64,000 bases of DNA from Cryptomeria japonica (GCF_030272615.1 NC_081406.1:248741218-248805217); one strand, 5' to 3'. Positions 1 to 12,962 are shown, counted from the stretch's first letter. The notes: generated by a model from the sequence alone, not told the origin. Program-made: numbers and translations.

Positions 1-1582
1 TGTCCTAAAGGGTCCTCTAAGAGCCATCAACAATCTCTTACTTACTTTGTTTATCTCTAGTGAAGAGATTTGGGGGTCTTCCTACCCCTCTTGGTTCTAA
101 GCCACAATCTACTCTATGTCTATTCTTGGTCTTAACACTAGTAGATCCCGATGTCACCCCAACAATTGAAGGAGAAGGAAAACTATGACTTCGATTCCTA
201 GATTTGACTTCAATAATAGGATTAGGATCCGTAGCCACTGGGCCAATATCTAAGGGGGGATTTGGGTGTGAAGCTTTAGCAGAGGAAGAATCCAGCTGAC
301 TCATCTTTTCCTGAGATGACCGCATAGCCACAATAAAATTCAGATTTGGCTCACCAGATATATGGGGAACAAAAGATCCCACAATCACCATTTTCTCCTC
401 AGAAGAACAGGATTTAACGACCTTCTCCTGAACAATACATTCAAAGAGAGGACCCACAAATGAATCAACCTTCATATCATTAACAATCGTTTCCACTTCA
501 AATGCTAACAGTCCTAGCCTTGACTCCTAGGAATGACAAAATCTTGAGGTAGAGAACTCTGCTACTCAAGCATAGGAGGAACATCCAAAGGAGTTGACTT
601 AGAAGATTTTTTATAATTGCTTGGTAGGACAATTCCTAGCCCAATGGTCAACCTTCTTACAATGGAAGAAAGCAAAGGGAATTGATTCATATTTCCCTTT
701 TTGAACCCATTTCCCAAGCTTTGAGTTGAAAGTAATCTCCTCGGGAAGGTCTACCGATTGTTTAATGTTCACACAAATCTGAGCATAGAACAATCTTCTT
801 TTAGCCGTTGTCATAGGGTCTAAAGATAGTAGCTCACCAAAACAAGCAGCCATTCCACAAAATATTTCCTCATCCCTGTATTCTAGGGGAAGACTTGGTA
901 GGTGGACCCAACTGGGGGCCTCATTACACTCTCAACCCTTTGGATTGAAACCAGGTTCCCACTTCTTCAAGGCCAAAGAGGACTTACCCAACATCCATGG
1001 GCCTCCTGCTAAAATTGATTTTAAATCCTCATCACAGTTAAAGGAAAATAAAAAAAATTCATTTGACATTGCAATAACTTCAATTTGACCCTTTACTTTC
1101 CATTTCCAACAAACTCAGGCTTGAACTATCTCTATATTAGGCCTTGGCCCCACAAATTTACCCACCAAGATAGATGCCATATCAGCCAGATTTGTGTCCA
1201 CAATACAGTTCAGAATAGAAATGGTGCACAACCCAAAAATAGGATCCACATTGTGCGAAACAGGAGAAACCGACTTAGCTTTTGGGAGTGTACCAAATAA
1301 TGCTGACCATTTCTTATTATAGTCAGGAGCTGAAGAAGAGTCCAAATGACTGGCAGAAACTCTAAGACCCTTAGAAACATGCGAGCTATCGATACTGTCA
1401 GACAAAGCATCATTGTGGCACGTTGGAATGTGTAGAGTACCACCATCCCAAGTCTCATTGCCACTCCCATTAGCTTTACCTTCCGCATCCTAATCTCCCA
1501 AGACATTCCCCATGCTTCCTCCATCATTTTTGCCCTCACTGCACTTTCCCGCCTATTGCGCATTCAAATTTTTCTCCGCCAT
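1..1582 (-). pseudogene. LINE ORF1 (Gag-like, DUF4283 plus zinc knuckle) remnant
   Basis: This is the RNA-binding first ORF of a plant L1-type LINE, read on the minus strand from an ATG at 1582. Several stops and at least one frameshift break it. The order is a Ser/Asn/Gly-rich N terminus, then a DUF4283-like block at about 1320-900 with the typical phrase GGPWMLGKSSLALKKW, then a linker. A zinc knuckle follows at about 615-660 (FHCKKVDHWARNC), in which the first Cys of CX2CX4HX4C is replaced by Phe. A Ser/Pro-rich, basic tail runs to a stop at position 38. ORF2 would lie beyond the window start. The domain order is what is known for plant LINE ORF1. Whether it belongs to the same LINE family as the 36-47 kb copy cannot be judged, because that copy lacks ORF1. 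Confidence 0.75.
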
Positions 1583-3059
1583 TTTTCCTCATTTAGAGTT
1601 GATATGTTGACAACATGAAGTTTTATCTATGTTGGTAAACCTTTATTTGAGGTATGGTTAGCTTGGATGAATTGCAATTTTGTATGGTTTCTATTCCAAG
1701 TGGTAAGTAAGATAGTAACCTAGAGCCTTTTTTATCATTTGAAACTGATGATTTTGTTCATGTAGAGATTGGTCCAGGTTTCAGTGATAGTTTACATGGT
1801 TCACCTCGGTATGTTCCTTTTTCTTCCATATGTGGCACGTTGGAGGATGTGAGGACTTTTTTTCTTGATGGTGGTTGTCATGCTTGCTTTTATAGGTGTC
1901 TTGTTGGAGCATGAGAACATGGTGAAGATTGAGATGGTACATGTATGGCTAAGGGATGGTTTTCCCATATTTGTGAATTCTATGGATGTATTTATAATAT
2001 ATGATGTTAATTTGGAGAATGTTAGGATTAAGCTTCCATCTAACATGTAGATCCTATGACATGGTTCTGAAATCCTTGGAAAGTGTCCTAAGGCACTTAG
2101 GATGTATTGAGAAAATAATTTGTAATATTTATTCTCACCATTTCTTGTAATACATTCATAAGGGATGATGGGTTACACTAGCAATAGTAAAAGTAAGTTG
2201 TGAACACAAATATTTAATAATTTTTTCCCCACTTATGTATGACTAGAATATGATATTTAATGACTTAAGAAAGTGGAAAAATAGTGACCTATGGTCTTCT
2301 CCAAGTGGGAGCATGGAAAAGGAACCCTGTGTCTCTTGGTTTCTAGTCATTTATTACATTTAATGTAATGTTTATCTTGCAAGTATAGATGTCCATATTT
2401 GGGGGAAGGTATTGGAAGCTAAACCAAGGTCTTATCAAGTTCTGTGGAGGCATTCCAGGGGTTGTAGTCATTACTAATGAAAAGCCTTCTTTGGGAACCT
2501 TTATTGGTGGTTTTGGAGATCTTTCCACTTTATAAATTCAGCCTTTGGGAGTAATTTTATATGAAACATAATGTAGAACATTTGAATGTAGTTTTCTTTG
2601 TAGGAATTAAGGATGGATAGGAGGCATAAGTAGGTTTTTGACATGTACATATGTATTGCTATGGCCGAGGAAAAGAGGAGAATGGAAGTAATTGTATTGT
2701 AAGTAATTTTATTGTTGTTAATACAAGATTGTTGTCTCTTCTTGGTGGAGTTTTGTCTTGCAAGGGTTTTTCAACATAAATCCTATGTTATGTGTGGATG
2801 TTATGCTACATATTTATCTCTTATGTTCAATATCCTATGCTGATGTTATTAACTATTTATTTTTGTTATAATTTCACATAAGATAGGTTTATTAAGCATT
2901 GTTAAGAGGATAATCTTTGGCATCATAAAGAAGAAGGATATAATCATGGGTTTTCCACAATTAAGGAAACTTAATTTTTAGATTTGCATATGAGTTTCAG
3001 ATTTTCATTTTCTTTCTACCCAAGCCTTCAATCTCATCCTTTGATTAGATTATTGATAG
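1583..3059. other. No recognisable gene; possible LINE 5' leader then AT-rich sequence
   Basis: No frame carries a recognisable protein. The part next to 1582 may be the 5' untranslated region of the LINE, but its start cannot be located. The short open frames seen here lack coding character. Confidence 0.5.
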
Positions 3060-3655
3060 AGAGTAATATTCAAAATATTTTTTATTGAACCTATTTATTT
3101 CCCAACATTGTGAAGATAAGAAAGATCAAATTGAGCAAATCAACTACAACACGAAGAAATCTAGTAGCAAGGTTAGAATCAAATTTATGTCCATGCACTT
3201 TGATATGTCCTAAAAATCAATTAAGTCTAAAGGATGTTAAAAATAGTTCTTGGTAATCTATTAATTTTGTCAAAACTTTCTAGACTTATTTTATAGATCA
3301 TTTCATCTATGCACTACTCTATTATGGCATTTCTCATCAAGCACTTGTCAAGAGTAAGGACAAAGCAAAAATTGATAACATCAAGAATGACTTAACAACA
3401 AGGCTAAAATTTAATTAACTTTTCTCTACAATTTGACTTGTCTTACAAATCAATTTAGTGTTATTGATGTTAACGGTGATTGATTGCAATTTACTATTTT
3501 TTCATCCCATTTTTTGCAGAATATTTTTCAATCTACAACTTTTTTAATCGTTAGACACTTGTGAAGAGTAGAAAATATGATTAAAATTAAATATGACAAA
3601 ATCAATGATAATATCACAAATGAATTAGCAACATGGCTATAATCAAATTAGTTTA
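3060..3655. repeat. Diverged tandem array, left part
   Basis: Units of roughly 250 bp recur. Each has a phrase like 'tcaaatttatgtcc...' about 40 bp before 'caattaa/caattta', and a phrase like 'caagaatgacttaacaacaaggct' or 'tgaattagcaacatggct' at the unit end. One unit spans about 3170-3410 and another about 3411-3645. The tail of an earlier unit lies at about 3105-3165. Divergence between units is high, so the array is old. It continues after the LTR at 5261. Confidence 0.6.
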
Positions 3656-5260
3656 TGTAATACCTCACTAACCCTCACATGATAAAACATGTACTATGAT
3701 ACTGAACCTACACTTTAATGCAGATGATGTAATAATATATAGTGCAAAAAGACATGTTTGTTAGATCTTGTTTCAGTTTCTAGAGAATCCTAGAGGCTCA
3801 TTTTGATATTGTACCTTATTTATCTTGTGGTTTTGGGTCTAATAGATTTGAATTGGTTTATTTTTATTTTCATATTCTTTTTTGTGGAATAATACTATTG
3901 TTGTCGCTTTTGGAAATGGTTTCATTGACGAAGCTTGATGGATAAGGTCTAGAAATACCTATGTGTACGATTTATGATTTAGTATCCTGATTATGGACTT
4001 ATGTATGATTCATATAGCATATCTATGCTATTGATGCTTATTATTCCTTGGAATGCAACCCTAGATTATAGGTGTCTAGACATAAGTTATGGGGAGTGGC
4101 TCTCAATGGGTGTTAGGGCCCTAAAGTGGTTGCCAGGGAATCTCATTGAAAGTTTTCTTAAACAAGTGATTAGCTAATAAATGGATTAGGGGTAAAATAA
4201 ACATTAATAAGATAATTAAGGTACCCCAACCATGGCCTTGAGTGATATTTTAAACTAAGGGTGGGATTGGGAAGGCCTGTCTATCCTAGGGACATTAATC
4301 TAGCATGATTGAACTTCCTTGTCTCCCTGAAAGGATTGTTCGGTTCCACATGAGCTATAAAATGGGCACCAGGGCCTAGAGAGGTTGCCAAGGAAACTCA
4401 TATTGAGGTCATGTGATGATAGTCTTCCCTATTTGTACTCTAGGACCCTTTCCTAAGTGGTTGTGTATAGAAGCCTTTGGTGGAACTTTGTTGAGTATCT
4501 TGGTTATCCTTATGTATATTCGGTTTCCTTGGTTATGGTGTTGTGTTGGTGAGTTGGCCTAATTTGCTTGTGTATGTAGGCCTACTATCTATCTCCAAAG
4601 AATGGTGGGGTGACCTAAGGGTTCCACATGGTCAAGTGGTTTTTTCCAACCTCCATTAAGAACCATTTGACTTGTTCATGTGCTTCAATTGGATCTTGTA
4701 TCTTCTTTCTAGTATCTCTTTATTCATGATGCAAGTTTTTTAGTTATTATATTAATAGATCTGATATGTATTATTGGAAATCATTGTAAATGTATCATTA
4801 TTATTGTATTATGGACACTCCTTATGGAGGATGATGTAAATTGGATCAATGTAATTAGTGTTCATGTAATCCTTTAATAGAGTTTAGGTAGCTTGGTGTT
4901 GGTACCAAATACTCTCATGTAGATGTATGAATTACCTTATAATTTAAAAAAAAAAGTTATTATAGGAATAATTGAATTGGTGTTTATAATGAACCTAGTG
5001 ATAGATGTGAATGTTTATCATGTTGTCATTGCTTCATTATGGCTTAAGTTTCTTAGATCTTGTTTAGTGGCATTGTATTAGTAACACCATGAAGGAATCT
5101 ACAAGCTTATGCGAATGTTTATCTTTCGCTTGTGCATTTATTATAGTTAATTTCATGATGAGTATGATTGTAATGTAATTTGTTAAGAAAAAAATATTTA
5201 TTGCTATAATTGTTTGGTTAGTTAGTTGTTGTCCTCTAGGGTTACTTAGGGGGCATTACA
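3656..5260 (-). mobile_element. Solo LTR inserted in the tandem array
   Basis: The element starts TGTAATACC and ends GGCATTACA, giving TG...CA termini with a 7-bp inverted match. It is flanked by GTTTA (3651-3655) and CTTTA (5261-5265), a 4-of-5 target-site duplication. Removing it rejoins a tandem-repeat unit cleanly. No internal retroelement sequence is attached, so it is a solo LTR. The strand is taken from the related copy at 32.4-33.9 kb, which has a polypurine tract next to the matching end. Superfamily is unknown. Confidence 0.65.
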
Positions 5261-5500
5261 CTTTATCTACATAATTTCATATATCCTATGAGCCAATTTA
5301 GTTTAAAGGACATTAAATGTCAATCAACAAAAAAAAATATTTTTTGTAATAACCTTTCATAAATTTTGTAAGGAGACTTATTTGTCCATGCAATAACCTA
5401 CTGTTACTTTCTTTTATCAACCAGTTGCGAAGAAGTAAAGAATAAAAAGAAAAATAAATCTAGGACAAACCAAGAATGACTTGGCAATGTGGCTTGAAAG
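5261..5500. repeat. Diverged tandem array, right part
   Basis: This resumes the unit interrupted at 3655. It contains 'gagccaatttagtttaaagg' and the unit-end phrase 'aagaatgacttggcaatgtg', matching the positions of these words in the units at 3170-3645. Confidence 0.55.
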
Positions 5501-5758
5501 AAAGTGAGGTAAAACTTTGGAACAACTTCCTACCTAATCTTGAGAGGAAAGAGAGTAAATAGGCTTAGATCTAACAATTTCATGAGGATACACCACACAT
5601 GAAAGTAATTTGCAATAGATAAAAACATAATTGATACAATATTTACTTTGGGAAATATTTTTTGAGAAAATTTCCAAGAACAATGGACTCAATGTGATAT
5701 TCATTAGTAACCAAATACACAATAATAATTCAATATCAGTATCTCCTCTACTATAACC

Positions 5759-8375
5759 TGTTAGATAGAATGCACCACTGAGAGGGGGGTGAGTCAGTGG
5801 TTCTCAAACTTTTCCCTTAAACTATCACTATGAAAGTATATTGATTAACAATTCTAGCTAAATGTAGACTTACCGATTAGTGAGGAGACTAAACACAAAT
5901 TCATTCACACAAAGGGACATCACATAACACCAGTATGTATGAGGAAAACCCAAGATGGGAAAAACCTCGGTGAGTAATGCTGCTGGAGTCTACTGCTCCA
6001 ATCTAGCCTCACAATGAAAATCTGTTACAATGTTTAGGGCACCAACCCAAGGAGATACACTCCCTGACTTGTTCATGGGCTACAACCCAAAGAAGCTACA
6101 ATCCCTTATTTAGGGCACCAACCTCTAACTGATTTATGGGCTACAACCCAAAGGAGCTACAACCCCTGCACCGAGCTATAGCTCAGTGATCACAAAGATA
6201 ACTTCAAATACAAAATTAATCACACTATTACAAGTGAATCTTGTAACCATTTCATATAACTCACTCTGCCGATGATACACCTTCTCTACTGCACCGACTC
6301 ACTCTGTTGCTGTTGTATTGCCAGTGAACTCTACCGATTCACCTCTACTCTTCTTTTTCTCTATTAGGTCTCCTCCTCACTGCTCTGTTCTTAAGTCCTC
6401 TCAACTGACTTCCTGCTGATACAAGTTTCTACCAATTATCTCTTCTTATGCACTCTAGCTTCTATACTGGTTGCTCAAACCATACCGGTTAACCCTCTAT
6501 TAAACCCTATCACCAGTTTAACCTTCACTCTCCTAGTCATAGCTCTCCTTAGCTATTTTTCCTCTCACTAGTCTAGCTCTCTCATGTAGCACTCAAAAAA
6601 CTTCGCAGCATCTCTATATTTCCTTCTTCAGCAACAACCTTCAATGATTTTGGCTTCCTTATTTATAACCTAGTTTTCCTGCCTAAAGCCAATTCAATAA
6701 CATGGGTGGATAGGGTTTCCTCATCAACCTCAAGACAAACCAAATCCAATTAGATCTTATCCGATCTGATCACCTAGATAGTTGTTTACTCATCATCGCC
6801 ATTAACACACCTTCATGATCATGCCTTCTATCTTCGACAATCTACTTTTTTCTCTATCAATTGATTTCTTGGTCAGTAACCAAGATTGTTCTTGCATTTT
6901 CCTTCATTCGCCTCGATCTCCTCAATCACTCTAAGTTGGCTCACTATTTTCCTCCAGACCTCGAGCCGTAAACCTTTGTAACAACTCTATAATGCATCTA
7001 ATGATTTACAGGATCTACCATTAATGTCGACTAACTTTGTAACTACCTCATCGGTGCACATTCCATCTACCGCTACATGCAAGTCCACCACCTTGACACC
7101 ACGTGGCAACCATGTCGACCAACTACCAGCTTGGATTGGTGTGTTGGTTCAGATAGGATCACTGACCAAATGCTCAACTAGTTCTTCTTTTCTACTGGTT
7201 TACTAACTCTGCCCGTATCTCCTCACACTTTATTGGTTAACTCCTCATGTTGGCACTTTCCTGAACTGCCTGTGGAACTTCTTAACCAGTCACAAGACAT
7301 GTCTATCCAAAACATTCTCATTCTCATTAGGTGGAGTCACAACTCTTAGCCTCTTCTCTTCCTTACCAGGTCTCATGCTTACCAGTAGCCATCTTGATGC
7401 CATCATGTCATCAACCTTCAATGGTTCTATCTATGACATCTGCATGTCAGTTTCATTCTCTATTTTCTACTACTCCACTTTGCCTTCTTCATCATCAGAA
7501 TTAATATCATCTCATCGAGTTTATTAGGATGACAAACCCATCACTCTTCATCTGCTCCGACATCCCAACATGCCTTCTCAGTTGGTTTAGTGCTTAACCC
7601 TGATTTCATGCACTTAAGGCATTCCTTTACGTCATCGGTAGATCTGATGTGAGCCTTCAAACATCTGCCTTTACCTCTTTTTCCTTATCTCACAGAAGTA
7701 CAATGCACATTATGCATAATAGGAGATAAGCTCCACTTATTGGTGGAGTGGCACCTATGACATCTGTATCTTGCAATGCACTCATGTGACTTCCCTTTTT
7801 GTACAACATATCTTCAAACACGCACATGTGATCCAGTGTGGGCACCTACACTGTCAGACATTTCTTTATATGGTGACTGCATCTTCATCCAGTGGGAGTC
7901 TTGCTGATCTACAACCTCTCAGTATACTGGTGACCTATTCATTATTCTCCTCCGGTGTTGATGTGATTTAGGTAACATTCTGCCTCTTTATCACAAACAA
8001 TAACTCAAGCACCTTGTTCATCCTGCTTGTTCATTGGTCATAGTCTTGCCGGTTGATAACCACTCACTTGGTTGATTTGTCTTCTCGATGTCAACACATC
8101 ACTTACCAATTGATATCGTTTCTATACTGGTGATACACTATACTGACAACAAATCCATCTCATCCACACAAGTCAGGCACTAACTTGTGTACTAGTGACT
8201 CTAGTGGTCATCCATATGAATGACATTCTCTTCCTTACCTTACCGGTGTCCTGCAACACAAGGTGATATCAAATATATCTCAACCTGTACTCCTCCCTAA
8301 TAGTGTTGCACATACATCTCTCATACCGATAGTTATCCCATACCGGTTGACATCAATGACAACATAATGCTAACA
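5759..8375 (-). mobile_element. Long Ty1/copia-type LTR
   Basis: The sequence starts TGTTAG and ends CTAACA, a perfect 6-bp terminal inverted pair. The polypurine tract AAAGGGGGAGAT (minus strand) directly abuts the high-coordinate end, so this is the 3' LTR of a minus-strand element. The low end carries the 'G-rich tract then tgagtcagt' feature that the other copia LTRs of this window share next to their termini. At about 2.6 kb it is twice as long as the other copia LTRs here. An internal insertion is possible but I could not delimit one. Words close to ACCGGT recur throughout. Confidence 0.6.
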
Positions 8376-8389
8376 ATCTCCCCCTTTGG
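8376..8389 (-). promoter_or_regulatory. Polypurine tract of the minus copia element
   Basis: On the minus strand this reads CCAAAGGGGGAGAT immediately before the LTR terminus TGTTAG. This is the expected plus-strand priming site. Confidence 0.75.
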
Positions 8390-8760
8390 CATTGATGTCA
8401 ACTCATGTAGATCTGGCATACTACATAGCCTCTCTCATCCCTTTGTATGATCCAATGGTTTCTCACACATGTAGTATGTAGTATACCACAAAATATTTCT
8501 CCCCCTTTGACAAAAATGGCAAGGGCACTGTCACAATATCCTTCCACCTTGTATTTATCGGTCACTGACAAAATTCTTTCTCCTCCTTTGATACCACTTG
8601 TTATATTTTCTCAAGTAACAACACTTGAGATGGAGGACTCATTTCATCAACTAACATCAATTGAGTTTGTAACTTTGATACTATTTGTTAAAGTACTCAA
8701 TTGGATGTGTCGGTGAATACTAGTCACCTACCAAGATTGAAAACACAATGCCAACATAAC
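8390..8760 (-). mobile_element. Copia internal 3' remnant with a second polypurine tract
   Basis: This is untranslated internal sequence of the same element. On the minus strand it contains a second purine tract at 8498-8511 (GTCAAAGGGGGAGA), about 120 bp upstream of the one abutting the LTR. No protein is recognisable. The element is truncated at about 8760, where similarity to other copies ends. Confidence 0.5.
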
Positions 8761-9138
8761 CATCAACTATCCCTTGAAAATTTTTGGTAGTACAACCTCT
8801 ACCAAACTATTCTAATGATCAACTTGTTAGAGATTTTGTGGGTCCTTGCTAAGATGTCATAAAACCCAAGGATTCTTATAAAGTATGGAGAATGATTGAT
8901 TAGAAAGGATAAAACAAGTTTAGTTTTTTTAATATATGTCCAACACAACTAACTACATGCATTAAAAAATTAGAAGACTTAAAGAAAAATTAAAATACTT
9001 TGATGGATCACAATTGAATTTTATATCATTTGTAGTTATAATAAACTTAAAAAAAAGTGTGCAAATTTAGACAAGTTTGCATCAAATATCATGAATTTAT
9101 AGACATCAACAAGAAACCCAATTGCATTTGTCTAAAAA

Positions 9139-9400
9139 TCATTTGAGAGAGTCTAGTATCATAACTACATAGAGAACATTATATATAAATTTAAAGGAGA
9201 ATGTACCATGCAAAACAAAAAAAATTCTCGAAAAGTTAATGGAAAAAGTATCAAGTGTATCGCATGAATTACAAAAGGCTATAGCAGACAAAGAATTTGA
9301 GATCAATACCTTTGCCTTGCTTGATTGGTTTGTGTATTCTATCTGAAAGGGGTTGTGGTGTGTCATTTGTCGTTGTCTAGCAGTGCCTCTTGATCAACTT
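9139..9400. repeat. Direct repeat, copy 1
   Basis: The shared words include 'agcagacaaag' followed by 'aatacctttg' and, later, 'gttgtctag'. They appear in the same order in copy 2 about 0.7 kb downstream. Similarity is patchy. Confidence 0.45.
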
Positions 9401-9869
9401 AAAAGTCCATTTAGAAACTTCAGAAAAAATCAAAAGTGCCATGGGCAATACAAAGAAGTAACAAAGCAAAGAAAACATTGTAATTCATGGAAATAATCAA
9501 GATATGGTATACGTTTCCATTTATAGCCCACTATTGTTTAGAAAACACAATTAGAAAACGCCTACTACAGAAACAAATAAAAAAGAGTTGCTAATGCAAA
9601 TAAAAAAGAGTAGCTTGCAGATGCGAATAACTAAACAAGTTACGAGTCATTTGCAGATTATTGAGAAGCAAAAAGAAGAGTCTATTGTATTATTTCTTCT
9701 CATTAGAAATATATTGAGGAATAGAGCAAGCAACAAGAGGAAAAAAAAATCACAATTACAAAGAGCATAAGCCATATAGCAATTAATATTTATCATTGCA
9801 GGAGAACTCTAGTTAAATGCAGTACTTATATTTTATAGAATCAAGTCTTTGTATAGTTAAAGTCATATA

Positions 9870-10092
9870 GGAATTATATTTTATTAGCTTCAGTGAAACA
9901 ATGTGTTATGCTACACTATTACAGATTTCGAAACTTGATGAAAAAACTATGAACGCTACTCAAACAATTACAAAACATTGTAGCAGACAAAGTGTTTTAG
10001 ATGAATACCTTTGTTTTGTTTCACTGTTTGGGGTATCTTGTCTAGCTCGGGAGGCATGTTGTTTGGTTTGTTGTTGTCTAGTTTGTCTATAA
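9870..10092. repeat. Direct repeat, copy 2
   Basis: This carries 'gtagcagacaaag', 'gaatacctttg' and 'gttgttgtctag' in the order seen in copy 1. It is probably an old local duplication. Confidence 0.45.
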
Positions 10093-10715
10093 CAAAGGGG
10101 GAAATGTTATAAGTCATAGAATTAATGAAATATGAAATATGTCTAAATTTACTTACAATTATTGACATGTACTATTTTCTTAGATGTTCTTGTGGACTAG
10201 TAATTTATTGTTTATTTGTGTCTATTTTTTTCCGGAACCTACATAATGAAGACAAGAAAGTAAATTAGTGCCATGATGTGGCAAGATCATGGAGGTTAGA
10301 AATACTTCAGGCTGACTTAATACACATAACTAACTGACATAGAAGCCAATCTAATAAGAAAAAAAAGGAAAGAACAAAAGTTCCATAGGAATACATGTAA
10401 GCAACCAACTTGAGAGGTCTTTAGAAAGTCATTCAATATGTTGATCAAGGTGATACATAAATAAATACAAATTGTAAAGGAAGACATGATAGAACCGAAT
10501 CAAATTTATCATAGATGGAGTATTTCATATTAATATCTTTCTTCATTTTGACTTTGTTGTGTATTTAGGCTACAACGGTGGATATCTTGTCATTGGATGT
10601 TGTCCACATGGTTAAAAGAAAGCAAAGCATAAATTCTAACTCATATATTTAATCTAAAAATAGTATAAATTTTTATTTATCTACAATAGTAAACATGTTT
10701 TATCGTTTTTAACAT

Positions 10716-12950
10716 AATTCTATACTAGAAGAGACATGGAAAGACATAGATTATGAGCTATGGCATGGTAGAACTCTGACACTAAAATATTTTAAGGTAT
10801 TTGAAAGAAAATGCTACAGTTGGAGAGATGACGATAATCTGGGAAAGTTTGACAATAGAGTTGATGAAGGCATATTTCTAGGATATTCTACAAGGAGCAA
10901 GACATATTGGTGTTATAACAAAAGGATGAACAAAATTGTTGAAAGTGCAGATGTGAAGGTTGATGAAGACACTTCTAAAGAATCTAGCAAAGTGGCAGGT
11001 TATGAGTTTGTTGAACTGGATTACAAAAAAAGGAAAGAGAAGACCAAAGAAGGAGAAGAAGAAAAGGAAGCTCAGGAAGCTTTGACATCTATATCTAAGA
11101 CCCAAAGAAATTTTTCAGAAGAATCACTTAGTGGATCAGATTATTAGAGACAAGAACAAAGGTATCATCACAAAAAATAAAGCAGATCAAGAACAAGTTC
11201 TATCATGTTTACTTTTAGAGACTAAACCAAAAATAGTAGAAGAAGATTGCAATGATTGGAATTGGATGAAGGCAATGAAAGAAGAGTTGGATCAGATTGA
11301 GAAGAATCAGACATGAGAATTAGTTAACAAACTGATAGATAAGAATGTGATTGGAATTAAGTGGGTATTCTGGAACAAGCTGGATGGAGATGGAAAGGTT
11401 GTGAGAAATAAAGAAAGGTTGGTTTCCAAAGGTTACACTCAAATTGAAGGGATTGATTTTGATGAGACATGTGCCTCAATTTATTGGATGAAAGCAATCA
11501 GGATGTTTTTGGCCTTTGCAGCTTTTAAGGATTTCAAAGTTTATCAAATAGATATGAAATCAACATTCTTGAATGGAGATTTGAAAGAAGTTTATATTGA
11601 ACAACCAAAAGAATTCAAGTTGAAAGATGATCCAAACATTATTTGCGGATTGAAGAAGGCCCTGTATGGATTGAAACAAGCCCGTAGAGATTGGTACGAA
11701 AGGTTGGATAAGTACTTGACTAATCAAGGATTTCATAAGGGTTTGGCTGACAATAATTTATATTTCAAAATAGATTCAGGTAAAATGAAGGTATGTGCAG
11801 AAAATTTGCTAATGAAATGCAGAAGGAATTTGAAATGTCCATGATTGGTGAGTTGAATTTATTTCTTGGTTTGCAAGTAAATCAAAATGATAAAGGAAAT
11901 TTCATTTCTCGGTCTAAATACATCAAATAATTGTTGAAGAATTTTGGGTTAGAGAACTCCAAATCGGTGTGTACACCTATGACTATTGGATGCAAATTGA
12001 GAAAAGATGATAAGTACCCTAAGACAGACGCAAGTCAATACAAATCAATGATTGGAGGACTTTTATATTCGACTGCTACCGGACCGGATATCATGTATGC
12101 AGTTTGTTTGGTAGCTAGATTTTAGCAAGAACCAAAAGAATCTAATGTTGTGACAATGAAAAGAATTTTTAGATATCTAAAAGGAACAGAGGAATTTGGT
12201 TTGTGGGACCCCAAAATTTTAGATTTTACTCTAATAGCTTATACTGATGCAGATTCCCAATCAAAAGTATTGATGACAAGAAAATTACAAAAGGTGGAGC
12301 ATTCTCTCGAGTCTCTCGGTTAGTGGATTGCTCAAGTAAGAAGTAGGATTATGTCTCTTTATCTACAGCTAAAGTAGAATATATTGCAACATCTTCATTT
12401 TGCACATGGATCCTATGGATGAAGCGGACTTTGAAGGATATTGGTGTAATATTCAATGCACCTATCTCTACTATGTGTGATCTAACACTAGTGCAATAAA
12501 CATTTCTAATAATTTGGTAGAGAATTCTAGAACAAAGAATATATATCTATTCGACATCACTTCTTGAGGGAAAGGGTGTTGGATAATAAAGTAAAGCTTG
12601 AGTACGTACCTATAAAGGAATAGATTGTAGATATCTTTATGAAGGCACTGTGTAAAGGTACTTTTGAGTATTTCTGGTAGAGGTTAGGGGTATTACCCCT
12701 TTCCAGTTTGAACTAATGTACGTTTGGATGTCCATTAGTCTAGTGAATAGATTGCATATAATAATCTAGACTGACACTTGGGTGCTTCCTCTTAGGCGGA
12801 GCAAGAGTCATTTTCATAGGGAGAGTTAAGCTTGAATTTGTCATTGTTGTCAAAGGGAGAGAGATCTTGAGAGTTTCTAATTAATTTTCAGGTTATTCAG
12901 TTGTAGAGATTATTTTGTGTTTATTATTGATGGATGTTGCCATCAATCTC
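10716..12950 (+). pseudogene. Ty1/copia pol fragment (integrase C-term, RT, RNase H)
   Basis: This is a 5'-truncated copia polyprotein. It opens in the integrase C-terminal region (YELWHGRTLTLKYFKVF) and goes through the linker into reverse transcriptase (VIGIKWVFWNKLDGDGKV, VYQIDMKSTFLNGDL, LYGLKQARRDWY). The RT then jumps from about NNLYFKIDSGKMK to the equivalent of CRKFANEMQKEFEM. The segment with the catalytic YVDD box is therefore deleted at about 11790, with a frameshift. RT continues (SMIGGLLYSTATGPDIMYAV), followed by a badly broken RNase H to about 12660. Many stops are present. The closest relatives in the window are the copia elements at 14.6-19.8 and 50.7-57.5 kb. No gag, protease or 5' LTR remains. 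Confidence 0.85.
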
Positions 12951-12962
12951 AAAGGGGGAGAT
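12951..12962 (+). promoter_or_regulatory. Polypurine tract
   Basis: AAAGGGGGAGAT sits directly before the LTR start TGTTAC. A second purine tract, CAAAGGGAGAGAGA, lies at 12851-12864. Confidence 0.75.

Larger units (their letters stand above)
8761..10715. other. AT-rich sequence without a recognisable gene
   Basis: Only short, compositionally poor open frames occur. A diverged direct duplication is present (9139-9400 and 9870-10092) and is listed separately. Confidence 0.5.

Noticed and set aside
2290-2315. 'tctccaagtgggag', identical to the Tnt1-like polypurine context
   Set aside because: No LTR terminus or retroelement protein is next to it, so a chance match or an untraceable scrap.
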